A stretch of DNA of 64,000 bases, from assembly GCA_050015095.1 (NCBI GenBank), contig JBEKCC010000006.1:58300-122299 (forward strand), written 5' to 3'. The position numbers and the translations under genes were made by a program. The stretch comes from MVRE01 sp015660965. Lineage in GTDB: Archaea; Halobacteriota; Methanomicrobia; Methanomicrobiales; Methanospirillaceae. Under the pieces are notes generated by a model. It made no database searches. It was given only the letters and a program-made list of their open reading frames with translations, and was not told the DNA's origin. Shown here piece by piece: positions 1 through 8,820 of this stretch; the stretch's first letter is position 1, and every line of letters starts with the position of its first letter.

Positions 1-1221
1 TTGTACATCGTGGTCGTATTGCTCAATTACCCAATCTTTGCGTGCGACTTCGGGATGCGCAAGAATCTGCAGAGTAAGCGATTTCAAACTTTTTCTTGGA
101 CGTTTAAACGGCTTCTCAGCATTATATGCCTTTCTCTCCCAAATACACAGAGGTGTCTCTCCGGATAAAAGGAGAATGGGAAGGTCGCAGACGACTTCCC
201 CATGGAATTTTACAATATATTTCGGTTCAGCAATAACTTCACCGATGTTGCTCCATTTGAGATCGTATTTCTCTGCGATTTTTCCCATAAGCTCAACGTC
301 TTGAGAAGCAACTTCAATTAGCATCCGTTCTTGTGATTCAGCAACCATTATTTCGAACGGTTTCATTCCCAGTTCACGTTGATGGACACGGTCAGCATGG
401 ATCAATCCACCAAATGTACTACACATCTCACTTGATGCTCCTGCAAGTCCTGCAGCACCAAGATCTCGACAAGAGAATACCTTGCCCGTTTCAGTCATTT
501 CGAGAATTGCATCAATAACTAGTTTTTCTGTAAATGGGTCACCAATCTGGACGCTGGGTCTGTCGTCTGCTTCCGCACCTTCAGAAAGATCCCGAGATGC
601 AAATGACGCCCCGCCAAGTCCATCTCTACCGGTTGTTGCACCTATAAGAACTAGATTATTACCAGGTTTTTTCACGCGTGCCGTTATGAATTTGTCAGGA
701 TGAACAGTACCTACACAAACAACGTTGACGAGTGGGTTACCAGAAAAGTCTGGATCAAAACAGAGATCTCCCCGTACAACTGGAACTCCTATACAATTGC
801 CATAACCGCCAATCCCACTTACTACATGTTCAAACAGGTGCCTGTTCTTGTCGCTATCAAGGGTGCCAAAAAAGAGGGGGTCCATCAGTGCGATTGGTCG
901 TGAACCCATAGAAAGAACGTCGCGGACAATTCCACCAACACCCGTCGCTGCACCATCGTGTGGATCGACATAGCTCGGATGGTTATGGCTTTCCATAGAT
1001 ACTGCAAGAGCACAGGTTGGAGAAAAACGTACAATTGCCGCATCGTCACCAGGTCCTAAAAGGACATTCTCTCCTTGTGTTGGTAGCGTTCGAAGCAGTG
1101 TTTTTGTTGATCGATAACTGCAGTGTTCGCTCCAAAGGTTCTCAAAACAGGCGAGTTCAACATCAGTAGGTTCCCGTCCGAGTTTTTTGCGGATAATGGC
1201 ACAATCCTCTGCAGACAACAT
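1..1221 (-). CDS. purL: Phosphoribosylformylglycinamidine synthase subunit PurL (partial, 3' end outside window)
   Basis: The N-terminal 407 codons of PurL, the ATP-dependent FGAM synthase subunit of purine biosynthesis. The reading frame is open to base 1, so the C-terminal part lies beyond the window. Visible motifs are ENLWSEHCSYRSTK near the start, then MESHNHPSYVDP and GAATGVGGIVRD, typical of the substrate and ATP-binding half of the PurM/PurL superfamily. The first in-frame ATG is at 1233, but the next one at 1221 gives MLSAEDCAIIRKKLGREP, which matches how family members usually begin, so 1221 is preferred. No strong Shine-Dalgarno is seen before either. It is divergent from the aIF2-beta gene, with about 140 bp between the two starts. 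Confidence 0.95.
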   Translation of the reverse strand, partial: MLSAEDCAIIRKKLGREPTDVELACFENLWSEHCSYRSTKTLLRTLPTQGENVLLGPGDDAAIVRFSPTCALAVSMESHNHPSYVDPHDGAATGVGGIVRDVLSMGSRPIALMDPLFFGTLDSDKNRHLFEHVVSGIGGYGNCIGVPVVRGDLCFDPDFSGNPLVNVVCVGTVHPDKFITARVKKPGNNLVLIGATTGRDGLGGASFASRDLSEGAEADDRPSVQIGDPFTEKLVIDAILEMTETGKVFSCRDLGAAGLAGASSEMCSTFGGLIHADRVHQRELGMKPFEIMVAESQERMLIEVASQDVELMGKIAEKYDLKWSNIGEVIAEPKYIVKFHGEVVCDLPILLLSGETPLCIWERKAYNAEKPFKRPRKSLKSLTLQILAHPEVARKDWVIEQYDHDVQ

Positions 1222-1360
1222 GTGACAAAACATCTTTTTGTCAACCTTATTATATCATATCCCAACAAGATCTCGCACTTTTTTGCCATCTTATTCCGTC
1301 CCAGTCTAACAGAATGAGTCTGAGAAAGACTTTTGGTTGTGTTGCACCTCTATATGTACG

Positions 1361-1975
1361 ATGACCGATTCTTATGAAAACTTATTAAAAAATGCGTACT
1401 CAAAGATATCCGAAGTCAGTATCTCTTCAGAGCGTTTTGTGGTTCCTGAAGCTAAAGCGTATATTGAAGGAAAGACGACGGTCCTAGAGAATTTTGTTGA
1501 AATTGCCGATAAAGTCCGTCGCGACCATGATCATCTTCTGAAATATCTTCTCGGAGAGCTTGGTACATCGGGTAAGATTGACGGGAACCGTGCTATTTTT
1601 AACGGGAAATTTGAGATATCCCTAATAAAAACGATCATTAAAAATTATGTCGATGACTATGTCGTATGCTCAGAATGCGGTAGACCCGATACACGACTAG
1701 TAAAAGATGATCGGATACTCCTCCTACGCTGCGATGCCTGTGGTGGTCACCGACCAGTAAGAAAACGTAAGGCACGTACTGAACCTATGGAAAAAAGCCT
1801 TGAAGAAGGAGCAGTTTTGGATTTGGAGATCCAATCGCTTTCTCGTCGCGGGGACGGAGTCGTGAAAATGGGGCGTTATATCATTTATGTAGCAAACGCG
1901 AAACCGGGTCAGGCTGTAAAAGTTAAAATCACCAGGATTTCAGGATCTATTGTATTTACTGAACGAGCGTCATGA
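1361..1975 (+). CDS. eif2b: Translation initiation factor 2 subunit beta with C-terminal TRAM domain
   Basis: Archaeal aIF2-beta, 204 residues from the ATG at 1361. An upstream in-frame ATG at 1337 would add MCCTSICT, which is not family-like. The order is: N-terminal helical segment, central alpha/beta domain (KVRRDHDHLLKYLLGELGTS), the C4 zinc ribbon (VCSECGRPDTRL then LRCDACGGHRPV), and a C-terminal TRAM domain of about 60 residues (GDGVVKMGRYIIYV, GQAVKVKI). aIF2-beta binds aIF2-gamma in the ternary complex delivering initiator tRNA. The TRAM tail is an RNA-binding OB fold known from some euryarchaeal aIF2-beta proteins; it is not part of the minimal 140-residue factor. Confidence 0.92.
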   Translation: MTDSYENLLKNAYSKISEVSISSERFVVPEAKAYIEGKTTVLENFVEIADKVRRDHDHLLKYLLGELGTSGKIDGNRAIFNGKFEISLIKTIIKNYVDDYVVCSECGRPDTRLVKDDRILLLRCDACGGHRPVRKRKARTEPMEKSLEEGAVLDLEIQSLSRRGDGVVKMGRYIIYVANAKPGQAVKVKITRISGSIVFTERAS

Positions 1976-2044
1976 TCTATTAAATAAAAAAATTTTAGAA
2001 AACTTTGAAAAGTAAAAAAACTTGATTATCATCAATTTTGTATC

Positions 2045-2314
2045 TTATTTCTTTACCAGTCCTTTCATGAGTTTGTCACAGTTCTTTGATAATCTTTTAC
2101 ACGCGTCACGGATAACGACAAACGGGTCCTTCTTCCCTTTTGTTGTGACGAGAAGTTCTGGATCGGAGAACTGGAATTCGATCATATATTTCGCGACATC
2201 AACAGAGGGATCCCGAAGAATCTCATCGATAAGGGCATTCATGAACGTATGTCCTTCTCCTTGAATAACGAGTCGCACCTTGTTGTTCTCCTGCTCGATT
2301 ACTTTTACGATCAT
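2045..2314 (-). CDS. rpoL: DNA-directed RNA polymerase subunit L (Rpo11)
   Basis: A protein of 89 residues starting MIVKVIEQENNKVRLVIQGE, the archaeal RNA polymerase subunit L (eukaryotic Rpb11/AC19 counterpart). It dimerises with subunit D to nucleate assembly of the polymerase. The central GEGHTFMNAL segment is the family's characteristic GExHTL-type motif. The open frame extends 17 codons upstream, but the ATG at 2314 gives the standard start. It lies about 75 bp downstream of the MBL-fold gene on the same strand. Confidence 0.95.
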   Translation of the reverse strand: MIVKVIEQENNKVRLVIQGEGHTFMNALIDEILRDPSVDVAKYMIEFQFSDPELLVTTKGKKDPFVVIRDACKRLSKNCDKLMKGLVKK

Positions 2315-2389
2315 GCACCTATCTGTGGGGAGCTGAAAATGATTAATGTATGGGTATAGTAGCACCGTTCAAGCGAATCGTAAACATAT

Positions 2390-3109
2390 TCAGAATTTGA
2401 AAGAGTTTCCATCCTTTGCAATATGAGGGAGATCCCATGAAAGTAGATGGCTTGTATGAATGCACTGAAATTCTTTCGGGTTAAGGGACTGAGCAAGCGT
2501 GCAGGCATCTAAGTAGTTCATGTGCTTATGAATTCGAATATCCGAAGGCACAAGTGCATCAACAAGTAAGAGGTCAAGGTCTTTGAGTAGCTCGAGGCTC
2601 TTATTTGGGATATCGCTATTTGTATCTGATGTAAATCCAATTCTTGCACCATTGCATTCTATGAGTAACCCGCAGGTGTACGCTGGTGGGTGTTTGACTA
2701 GAAATGGGGTTATTGAACACCCAAAAAGATCAAATGGTTCATACGGTTTTACGATATTTTGTTCAAAAGTGAGAAACCTGAAAATCTCAACGCAGTATTT
2801 CAGTACTGGCAGTGCTGCATAGACTGGTGGAACATCCTGCACACGGTAAAACTCGCCGAAACCGATGAAATGATCGTAGTGTCCGTGTGTCCAGAAGACG
2901 GCATCGATTTTTGGTGAATCGTATTTGAGAAGTTGTTGACGTAGATCGGGTGAGGTGTCGATTAACAAATTTTTACCTTCATTTTCAAGAAGTAAAGAAG
3001 TCCGCAGCCGCATTTCGCCAGTCGTTCTGGCACGTGTGCACTGCGGGCAAGAACAACCAATTTTTGGTGTACCAATTGCATCTCCGGTGCCAAGCAGTGT
3101 GAGTCTCAT
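2390..3109 (-). CDS. MBL-fold metallohydrolase, PhnP/phosphodiesterase-like
   Basis: A 239-residue metallo-beta-lactamase-fold hydrolase. The dinuclear metal motif THGHYDH is at residues 74-80, followed by later His/Asp ligands (GFTSDTNSD, and HKHMNYLD near the C-terminus). The N-terminus carries CSCPQC (Cys19, 21, 24), a structural zinc site seen in the PhnP subgroup that hydrolyses cyclic phosphodiesters. The exact substrate cannot be read from sequence. The start codon lies 1 bp from the end of the AAA ATPase gene, so the two are almost certainly co-transcribed. Confidence 0.85.
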   Translation of the reverse strand: MRLTLLGTGDAIGTPKIGCSCPQCTRARTTGEMRLRTSLLLENEGKNLLIDTSPDLRQQLLKYDSPKIDAVFWTHGHYDHFIGFGEFYRVQDVPPVYAALPVLKYCVEIFRFLTFEQNIVKPYEPFDLFGCSITPFLVKHPPAYTCGLLIECNGARIGFTSDTNSDIPNKSLELLKDLDLLLVDALVPSDIRIHKHMNYLDACTLAQSLNPKEFQCIHTSHLLSWDLPHIAKDGNSFKF

Positions 3110-3110
3110 T

Positions 3111-4385
3111 CTATATCCATGTCAAGCGCCGGATTGCATCCCGGTTTTTCACCATGATGATGCCTTTCTCAATATCACTTCGTTCGATTTTTTGTCGGTT
3201 GTCGATTAAGGCTGAAAGCATTGCTTCCTTTATCGTTAGCTTTAGATCTGCGCCGGAGAATCTCTCTGTATCTTTGGCAAGTTCATCATAATCGCAGACG
3301 CAGTCTATGGATGACGTTACTTTTTTAAGAATTTCTTTGCGCATTCGCTCATCTGGCAGGGAGAATTCAACGACTTCATCAAATCTCCGCCAAGCTGCCT
3401 CATCAAGTAATTGTGGATGGTTGGTTGCACTTATTAGAACCACGCCATTTTTTACGAGACTGATCCGATCTATATTTTTCAACAGCGAGTTGACCGCACG
3501 TTTCATCGCCCCATGATCATCAGTGACTCGGCTCTTTGCCACAAAGTCAAACTCATCGATAAATAGTATTGAAGGAGCGAGCTTTTTTGATAATTCAAAG
3601 ATTCTATCAATATTTTTTGATGTCTCACCAAGATATTGGGAAGTGATCATAGATAACCTAACTTCGAGAATTGGCATATGAAGAGTCCGAGACATCGCAA
3701 GTGCAAGCGATGTTTTTCCAGTGCCAGGAGGTCCAACAAAAAGGAGTCTTCCTACTTCATAAATCCGGTGCCGTTGTAAAAAATCTCTGTACTTTAGTGC
3801 ATGATGTATTTTATTTATGATCCGATTTTGAGAAGGTGTGCAAACAAGATCATCCATCTTTTGCTCAACTTCGTCAGGAGCATTTAGAATAACAAGATCC
3901 AGTGCACCACGGATTTTTTCGTCATCGGCAAGAATTTTTGAGATTTTTGTATCAAGGTATGCTTTTGTGTCTTCGAATGGAGGATTTGCATCACGAACAG
4001 TACTATATGAGACCCCAACTGAATCAATATGTTCAAAATAGAATGCAAGAGCGGGATTTCTCTCAATGTGTGTTTTACCTCCCTGTTTCAGGAACCACTG
4101 TGCAGCAGGTTCCAAAGTGCTTAATCGGATGCGCTGTCCAAATTCTTCGTAAGTTACAAAAGGATTGTTTTTTAGTTTAAGATGGGCATCGGGAATTCCC
4201 AGGACGCGTTTCATCATCCCTTCACTAACATATACCGGACGTTTTATTCCAGATGAACCGCTCGAAGTGAATATTTCTCGGCAAATTGGCGTCAGATCAT
4301 TGGTATCAAGCTGTGGGTTCTGATTAAAAATTTCCGCGGTAAGAATGACTTCCATTAAGTTTAGAGTGTCAGCGTCACTAGTCAT
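3111..4385 (-). CDS. AAA-family ATPase
   Basis: A 424-residue single-domain AAA ATPase. About 200 residues of N-terminal region precede Walker A (GPPGTGKTS, residues 218-226), Walker B (ILFIDEFD, 273-280), a sensor-1 strand (VVLISATNHP) and an arginine-finger segment (AAWRRFDEVVEF). A C-terminal helical lid contains the sensor-2 region (ERFSGADLKLTIKEAM). The family resembles the 'ATPase central domain' proteins related to proteasome-activating nucleotidase and katanin-like AAA proteins, but the N-terminal region has no coiled coil or OB fold that I can recognise. The substrate is unknown. It is adjacent to the MBL hydrolase (1 bp gap) and 44 bp from the methionine aminopeptidase gene. Confidence 0.85.
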   Translation of the reverse strand: MTSDADTLNLMEVILTAEIFNQNPQLDTNDLTPICREIFTSSGSSGIKRPVYVSEGMMKRVLGIPDAHLKLKNNPFVTYEEFGQRIRLSTLEPAAQWFLKQGGKTHIERNPALAFYFEHIDSVGVSYSTVRDANPPFEDTKAYLDTKISKILADDEKIRGALDLVILNAPDEVEQKMDDLVCTPSQNRIINKIHHALKYRDFLQRHRIYEVGRLLFVGPPGTGKTSLALAMSRTLHMPILEVRLSMITSQYLGETSKNIDRIFELSKKLAPSILFIDEFDFVAKSRVTDDHGAMKRAVNSLLKNIDRISLVKNGVVLISATNHPQLLDEAAWRRFDEVVEFSLPDERMRKEILKKVTSSIDCVCDYDELAKDTERFSGADLKLTIKEAMLSALIDNRQKIERSDIEKGIIMVKNRDAIRRLTWI

Positions 4386-4429
4386 GGTTGTAACTTATAG
4401 TATTGTCTCTAAAAACGAATAAGGTTATC

Positions 4430-5305
4430 TTATCTTGTAGTGACTATGCACCCTTCATTGGTAACAATAAGGGTATGCTCGTGCTGGGATACTAGTGAAC
4501 CAGCAATATCTGAAAGAACTGGATAGACATGGAGATGCTGCGAACGTACAAGTCCAGAAAGTGTTATTTCGGATTTTCTCTCAGGAAGCCAGCGTCGTGC
4601 AAACGGAAGTCCTTTTCTCTCTCTAATATGATCGATAATTGCACGTGCTGACGGTATACGAACTGGCTTTGTTGATATTTGCTGGTAGATCTCCCTCCGG
4701 GTTTTGTCACTCACACGGCCACTACCTGTGCTAGCGAAGGGCTCGATTGCAAAGACCATGCCCTCTTCAAGAACAACACCTCCGTTTATTCCGACGTTTG
4801 GAATTGTAGGTGGGCAGTGAATAATATAACGTCCAAGGCCATGTCCTGTAAGGTTCGAAATTGGGCGGTAACCTCGACTCTCTATCTCCATTTGGATTAC
4901 AGATCCTAACTCTCCAACTGTAACCCTAGGCCGAACTTTTTTAATCGCATTTTCGAGAGCTTGGTTTGATGCTTCAACAAGGAGTGAATTTGTACCAAGA
5001 TCTACTGTTGTCGCGGTATCGGCAATATAACCGTCAATATGCACTCCGAGATCAACTTTAGCCAAGTCGCCTTTTTGGAACAGACGCTCATCTCTTAGAG
5101 AAGCGGTGTCATGAGCTGCATCTTCGTTTAATGAAAGATTGAGTGGAAATGCAAGTCCTGCTCCTTCCTCGATAACCATTGCCTCAATCATTTCCACAAT
5201 TTCAAGGTAAGAAGCTCCAACACGTATTCTCTGAGCCCCTTCTGTAATCACCTTTTTAGCGATTATACCTGCTTCGCGATAATGATCAAGTGTGGTATCA
5301 TCCAT
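4430..5305 (-). CDS. map: Methionine aminopeptidase, type II
   Basis: A 291-residue archaeal type II methionine aminopeptidase that removes N-terminal Met from nascent proteins. The dimetal ligands are visible by comparison with the family: Asp85 (KVDLG), Asp96 (IADTATT), His155 (GHGLGRYIIH), Glu188 (AIEPF) and a terminal Glu in VTNEGCIV; the substrate-site His65 is also present. The type II insertion lies between GMVFAIEPF and the C-terminal HEHTLIV strand. The ATG start shares base 5305 with the stop of the second M24 gene upstream, so the two are translationally coupled. Confidence 0.95.
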   Translation of the reverse strand: MDDTTLDHYREAGIIAKKVITEGAQRIRVGASYLEIVEMIEAMVIEEGAGLAFPLNLSLNEDAAHDTASLRDERLFQKGDLAKVDLGVHIDGYIADTATTVDLGTNSLLVEASNQALENAIKKVRPRVTVGELGSVIQMEIESRGYRPISNLTGHGLGRYIIHCPPTIPNVGINGGVVLEEGMVFAIEPFASTGSGRVSDKTRREIYQQISTKPVRIPSARAIIDHIRERKGLPFARRWLPERKSEITLSGLVRSQHLHVYPVLSDIAGSLVSQHEHTLIVTNEGCIVTTR

Positions 5306-6474
5306 TAGATTACTAACTCCTCAGGAAATTTAGTGAACCGTTTGAAACCCTTTGATGTCACCGCTCCAATATCCTCAAGTCTAACACCACCAATTCCCGG
5401 ATAATATAAACCGGGTTCTAGGGTGATTACATTCCCTTTAACTAACTTCTTTCCGGAAGGACCAACCGATGGTGCTTCATGTACTTCAAGCCCAATACCA
5501 TGCCCTAAATTGTGCATGAACCCTTTAGCGCCTGATTCATATCCAAGATCCTTAAAAAAATCCACTACCTCTTGGTGAATTTCTGATCCTGATATACCTG
5601 GACAAACTTGGGCCATTCCCAATCTTTGAGCTTCTCGAACAGCGCCATACATTTCAAGAATTTTGGATTCGGTTTCCCCCTTTGAAACAGTTCGTGTCAT
5701 ATCCGTGTAATAGCCACTTGTTTCATCTTGGGGAAACATATCAATTACAATGGGTGAACCAGAATGCAAAGGACCACTCCCCATATTATGTGGAATTGCA
5801 GCGTCTTCTCCGCAAGAGACAATAGTGTCAGTTGCACAACAGCCATTGTTCAACAAAAATTTGTGAATTTCAATTCTCACTCGTTCTGACGTTAGAGGTT
5901 TGTCATTAAAATAAAGGATATCTTTTTTTACCTTAGATTTTTTGATATATGACAACGCTAATTTCATCGCTCCTTGGGTAATGTTTTGCACATTTTGTAT
6001 CTGTTGGAGTTCTTTGTTTGTTTTAACAGCTCGAATCGATTCAAGAATATCATCATCAACAATGATCTTAACAAAATTTTTCAGTTCCTGAGCAAGTGCC
6101 AGAGGGAATTTAGGAGGAACAAGAATCTTTCCATTAACTTGCCCGGCAATCATTTTTGCTGTTGCTTTCCAAGGATTTTTTTCTTTTTTTAGGATATCCA
6201 TTAATCCAGCTTCAGTCCTTGATATCACCGCAACTGTTGATTCTCGTTTTGCTCGAGCATATTCCATCTGAGATACAATGATAGTTCCAAGATCTCCTTT
6301 CCTTTTAAAGTAAACAAAGGGATCATTGGTTTTAAATCGCGACAGATATCTCATATCTGCGTCATTAGACGATGCGTAAATGAGATATGCATCTGCACGA
6401 TACTTTTTAAGACCCCTATCCAGTGCATCCATTGTATCACATTTGTGCTTTAAAACGTCAAGTACTTTTATCAT
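5305..6474 (-). CDS. pepQ: M24-family Xaa-Pro dipeptidase/aminopeptidase
   Basis: A 389-residue pita-bread-fold peptidase. An N-terminal creatinase-like domain (about 1-150) is followed by the catalytic domain with the five metal ligands in order: Asp in VIDMFPQDETSGYY, Asp in TDMTRTV, His in HNLGHGIGLEVHE, Glu in ITLEPGLYY and Glu in GGVRLEDIG. This supports a proline dipeptidase or aminopeptidase; which of the two cannot be decided. It overlaps map by one base and is divergent from a small membrane-protein gene, with 18 bp between start codons, so the two promoters must overlap the neighbouring coding regions or be internal. Confidence 0.9.
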   Translation of the reverse strand: MIKVLDVLKHKCDTMDALDRGLKKYRADAYLIYASSNDADMRYLSRFKTNDPFVYFKRKGDLGTIIVSQMEYARAKRESTVAVISRTEAGLMDILKKEKNPWKATAKMIAGQVNGKILVPPKFPLALAQELKNFVKIIVDDDILESIRAVKTNKELQQIQNVQNITQGAMKLALSYIKKSKVKKDILYFNDKPLTSERVRIEIHKFLLNNGCCATDTIVSCGEDAAIPHNMGSGPLHSGSPIVIDMFPQDETSGYYTDMTRTVSKGETESKILEMYGAVREAQRLGMAQVCPGISGSEIHQEVVDFFKDLGYESGAKGFMHNLGHGIGLEVHEAPSVGPSGKKLVKGNVITLEPGLYYPGIGGVRLEDIGAVTSKGFKRFTKFPEELVI

Positions 6475-6492
6475 GGAGATAACGTATTTGTA

Positions 6493-6738
6493 ATGGATTT
6501 GGAAACAAAAGAACAGTGGAAATGGAAATTTTATCGATTAACGCTCCAGCTCAACGCGATTGTTTTTTTAGCAGCGGTAATTGTTTTATCAATCTTCTTG
6601 GTACCAACTGCAATCCGTATCCCGATAATCCTAATTTTGTTAGTAATTGTCATTTACCTGTCCATTACATTTTTACAGAAATACAAAGCAGCTAAAGATT
6701 GGCTTTATCAACACTCGGAAGGGAAAAAACCGGAATAA
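6493..6738 (+). CDS. Small two-TM membrane protein, unknown function
   Basis: An 81-residue protein with a charged N-terminus (MDLETKEQWKWKFYR) and two hydrophobic helices at about 20-40 and 43-63, separated by a short turn, then a basic C-terminus (KYKAAKDWLYQHSEGKKPE). I recognise no family. It is followed after 20 bp by a winged-helix gene on the same strand, and the pair probably forms an operon. Confidence 0.65.
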   Translation: MDLETKEQWKWKFYRLTLQLNAIVFLAAVIVLSIFLVPTAIRIPIILILLVIVIYLSITFLQKYKAAKDWLYQHSEGKKPE

Positions 6739-6758
6739 TCTAATATTAAGGTCGAGTT

Positions 6759-7049
6759 ATGCTCAAAAAGATGAAAGATGAGATCGAACTAATGAGCCGG
6801 CATATCGATGTGGCCCGAGCTGTTGTCGATTATCAACCAATCGGAATTATGAAACTTTCCGAGCTACTTGACCTACCTTCTCATCGTATCCGATATTCAT
6901 TGCATGTGCTCGAACAGTTAGGTTATATCAGAGCGTCTCCTGATGGCGCGGTTGCCGCCCCAAAAGCAAAAAAACTTCTTTCCCACCTTAATGAGAACCT
7001 TGATGAACTCATCAATTTGTTGAACAAAATGAAGAAGACCAGACCATGA
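6759..7049 (+). CDS. Winged-helix transcriptional regulator
   Basis: A 96-residue protein. An N-terminal helix (about 1-25) precedes a winged helix-turn-helix: IGIMKLSELLDLPSHRIRYSLHVLEQLGYIRASPDGAV, with a recognition helix SHRIRYSLHVLEQLG and a short wing. The C-terminal helix (LLSHLNENLDELINLLNKMKK) could form a dimer interface. Such small wHTH proteins are common in methanogens; the target is unknown. It probably shares a transcript with the small membrane protein upstream. Confidence 0.75.
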   Translation: MLKKMKDEIELMSRHIDVARAVVDYQPIGIMKLSELLDLPSHRIRYSLHVLEQLGYIRASPDGAVAAPKAKKLLSHLNENLDELINLLNKMKKTRP

Positions 7050-7150
7050 TTCAAATCATAAAATGGTATCCATCTTTATCATCGCATATCTTTTAATTCA
7101 CCCCATAGCTACCTTTAAAAAGACTCAAAAAGAATCTAATAAAGCACATT

Positions 7151-7223
7151 GCCGCCATAACTCAGTTGGTAGAGTGGCTGGCTGTTAACCAGCATGTCAC
7201 AGGTTCGAGTCCTGTTGGCGGCG
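7151..7223 (+). tRNA. tRNA-Asn (GTT)
   Basis: A cloverleaf with acceptor GCCGCCA paired to TGGCGGC, discriminator G, anticodon arm GCTGG-CTGTTAA-CCAGC (anticodon GTT at 7184-7186) and T-arm ACAGG-TTCGAGT-CCTGT. CCA is not encoded. It lies 6 bp upstream of a second tRNA, so the two are likely transcribed together. An A/T-rich TATA-like stretch (TTTAAAAAG near 7112) lies upstream. Confidence 0.96.
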
Positions 7224-7229
7224 CTTTTT

Positions 7230-7304
7230 GGGCCCGTAGCTCAGTCTGGTTAGAGCGCCCGGCTCATAACCGGGCGGTCATGCGTTCGAATCGCATCGGG
7301 CCCA
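7230..7304 (+). tRNA. tRNA with CAT anticodon (elongator Met or Ile2)
   Basis: The acceptor GGGCCCG pairs with CGGGCCC, discriminator A. The anticodon arm is CCCGG-CTCATAA-CCGGG (CAT at 7265-7267) and the T-arm GCAT/ATGC-type with TTCGAAT. The acceptor stem and anticodon stem are the same as in the tRNA-Ile(GAT) of this window (15921-15994). This raises the possibility that it is the tRNA-Ile2 whose C34 is modified to agmatidine, rather than elongator tRNA-Met. CCA is not encoded. Confidence 0.93.
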
Positions 7305-7370
7305 TCATTTTTTGGGTCTATAAAACCACACTTCGAAACATTTTCTATACAGAAGGTTCTAGGATGCATT

Positions 7371-8399
7371 ATGAAGTGTCCGGTTTGCCAGATGGACTGC
7401 GTTAAATCTGCAACAGATATTCTCTCAATTCTCACAACAATTTTTCAACCATGCTCTGACTGTACCATGCATCCTCTCGATAAACGTGCTCCTCTTGCCG
7501 ATCTGTCTTATATACGTCCATGTCTATGCGGGAAACGGTTTATTGATGACGTTTTTGCCCAAATGTATGTCATAATGGTAGAAGAGGGAGACCTCTTGAA
7601 GACTGATCCTCTTCTTGCCGTCGGATCACCTCTCATTCACCCAGGATTTGCGATGGATAGTCCACCTTTTCTTCCGGGCAAATCTCTTGTTTTGCTCTCA
7701 AAAAAAGTCAATAAAAAAGCTGCACAAAGAATCTTTGATGAAGTTCCCGAAGTTAGAGGTGTTGTGAAAACAGGTGATTTTGTTCCTGGACTTGCAAACG
7801 CAGATCTTGATTCGGTACCAAAGGTGTATGACCTACTTGCCGGCTGCGATGTTCGTGCCGATATCTTTCCTCTCATGACGGGTCCTCTGGTGATGTACAA
7901 ACAACAATCCCTTATCCATATAGAGTTCCCTAGAGGCAATGATCTCAAGCTGCAATCAGTTGAACAACATGTTGGCATACCACCTGTCAAAAGTTTTGTT
8001 GACGCCTGTTCTGGTGTTGGAACCTTGGGACTCGCTGCTGCTTGCCTTGGCGTACCTCACGTTATTATGAATGATGCATGGTATGCGTCGGCATTTTGGT
8101 CTGCTTTTAACCTTGAAATAAATCGGGAATACCTCAAACTCAACCGGGTCAAGATTTTCGAACAATTCGAAGATATGCAGAAGCATCCCGTAGCGAAAGA
8201 TCCGATTAAAATAGCTGAAACCGAAGGTGAACAGATAATCGAAGTTTTTCAGGGAGATTTCAGATCATTATACCGAGTGTTGCCAGCTGGTATCTCTCTC
8301 ACTGCAATTGATCTTTTCGATAAAAATGACAATAAAATGATTGAATTAATTAAAAAAGAATGGCAGGAGAAAGTTGGCGGGGAGGTTTTTATTCCCTAA
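7371..8399 (+). CDS. Methyltransferase-like protein with N-terminal Cys-rich zinc-binding region
   Basis: A 342-residue protein. The N-terminus carries CPVCQMDC (Cys3, 6, 10), then CSDC (28, 31) and CLCG, suggesting a zinc ribbon. After a middle domain of about 150 residues comes a Rossmann-type SAM-binding motif FVDACSGVGTLGLAAACLG near residue 215. The following segment, MNDAWYASAFWSAFNLEINREY, resembles motif II/post-I of Trm5-type RNA methyltransferases, which bind SAM and keep a D-x-N-P-like loop. A role as an RNA methyltransferase is therefore inferred, not shown. The gene stands alone between the tRNA pair and SRP RNA. Confidence 0.6.
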   Translation: MKCPVCQMDCVKSATDILSILTTIFQPCSDCTMHPLDKRAPLADLSYIRPCLCGKRFIDDVFAQMYVIMVEEGDLLKTDPLLAVGSPLIHPGFAMDSPPFLPGKSLVLLSKKVNKKAAQRIFDEVPEVRGVVKTGDFVPGLANADLDSVPKVYDLLAGCDVRADIFPLMTGPLVMYKQQSLIHIEFPRGNDLKLQSVEQHVGIPPVKSFVDACSGVGTLGLAAACLGVPHVIMNDAWYASAFWSAFNLEINREYLKLNRVKIFEQFEDMQKHPVAKDPIKIAETEGEQIIEVFQGDFRSLYRVLPAGISLTAIDLFDKNDNKMIELIKKEWQEKVGGEVFIP

Positions 8400-8500
8400 T
8401 CCAATAATTAAACACCGTTCAATTGTCTTAACAAAACTTGATTTTTATTAGATTTCTCTCAATACTACAAAGCTTTTTTGACCAGTGGGCAAAGTTATAT

Positions 8501-8808
8501 GGGGACTAGCCCGGGTGGTTCGGCGTCACCTGTAACCTGAAACCGTCGGTACGCGGGGGGCGAAGTTTGACGAAGGCTGCAACGACCTGCTGGAACTGGG
8601 GTGTTCTGACTGTGAAACCTCGTCCCATGAGGTCGATGGACAGGGATCAATATTCCGGAGGGAATTGCGACCTGTTGCTGCGGGGACCGGTTCAGGCCCG
8701 GAAGGGAGCAGACTTACCGTAGACATCCGGCGCCCATGGGGTAACGGGGCGGAGGATGGGTGCTCTGGTGAAAACAGGAACGTACAGTCGACCGATAACA
8801 CGTCCCCA
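8501..8808 (+). ncRNA. ffs: Signal recognition particle 7S RNA
   Basis: About 308 nt of archaeal SRP RNA. The ends GGGGAC (8501) and GTCCCC (8802-8807) pair to form helix 1. The Alu-domain segment GCCCGGGTGGTTCGGCG near the 5' end is followed by the long S-domain helix. The conserved SRP54-binding helix 8 is present as CAGGCCCGGAAGGGAGCAG (about 8693-8711), with its asymmetric loop and GGAAG tetraloop region. Short open frames over this interval on both strands are shadows of the structured RNA. The malate dehydrogenase ATG lies 13 bp after the 3' end. Confidence 0.95.
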
Positions 8809-8820
8809 TATGTCCTATCT

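Noticed and set aside
1056..1317. Two overlapping short frames at the purL/aIF2-beta boundary
   Set aside because: They overlap the well-supported purL N-terminus and have no family features.
7166..7435. Open frames over the two tRNAs
   Set aside because: The cloverleaves explain the sequence, and the predicted peptides contain no known motif.
8526..8801. Open frame on the minus strand of the SRP RNA
   Set aside because: The sequence is a conserved structured RNA; the frame has no recognisable protein features and uses the complement of the SRP helices.
8665..8820. Longer start for malate dehydrogenase
   Set aside because: The upstream codons lie inside the SRP RNA; the family N-terminus is the ATG at 8821.
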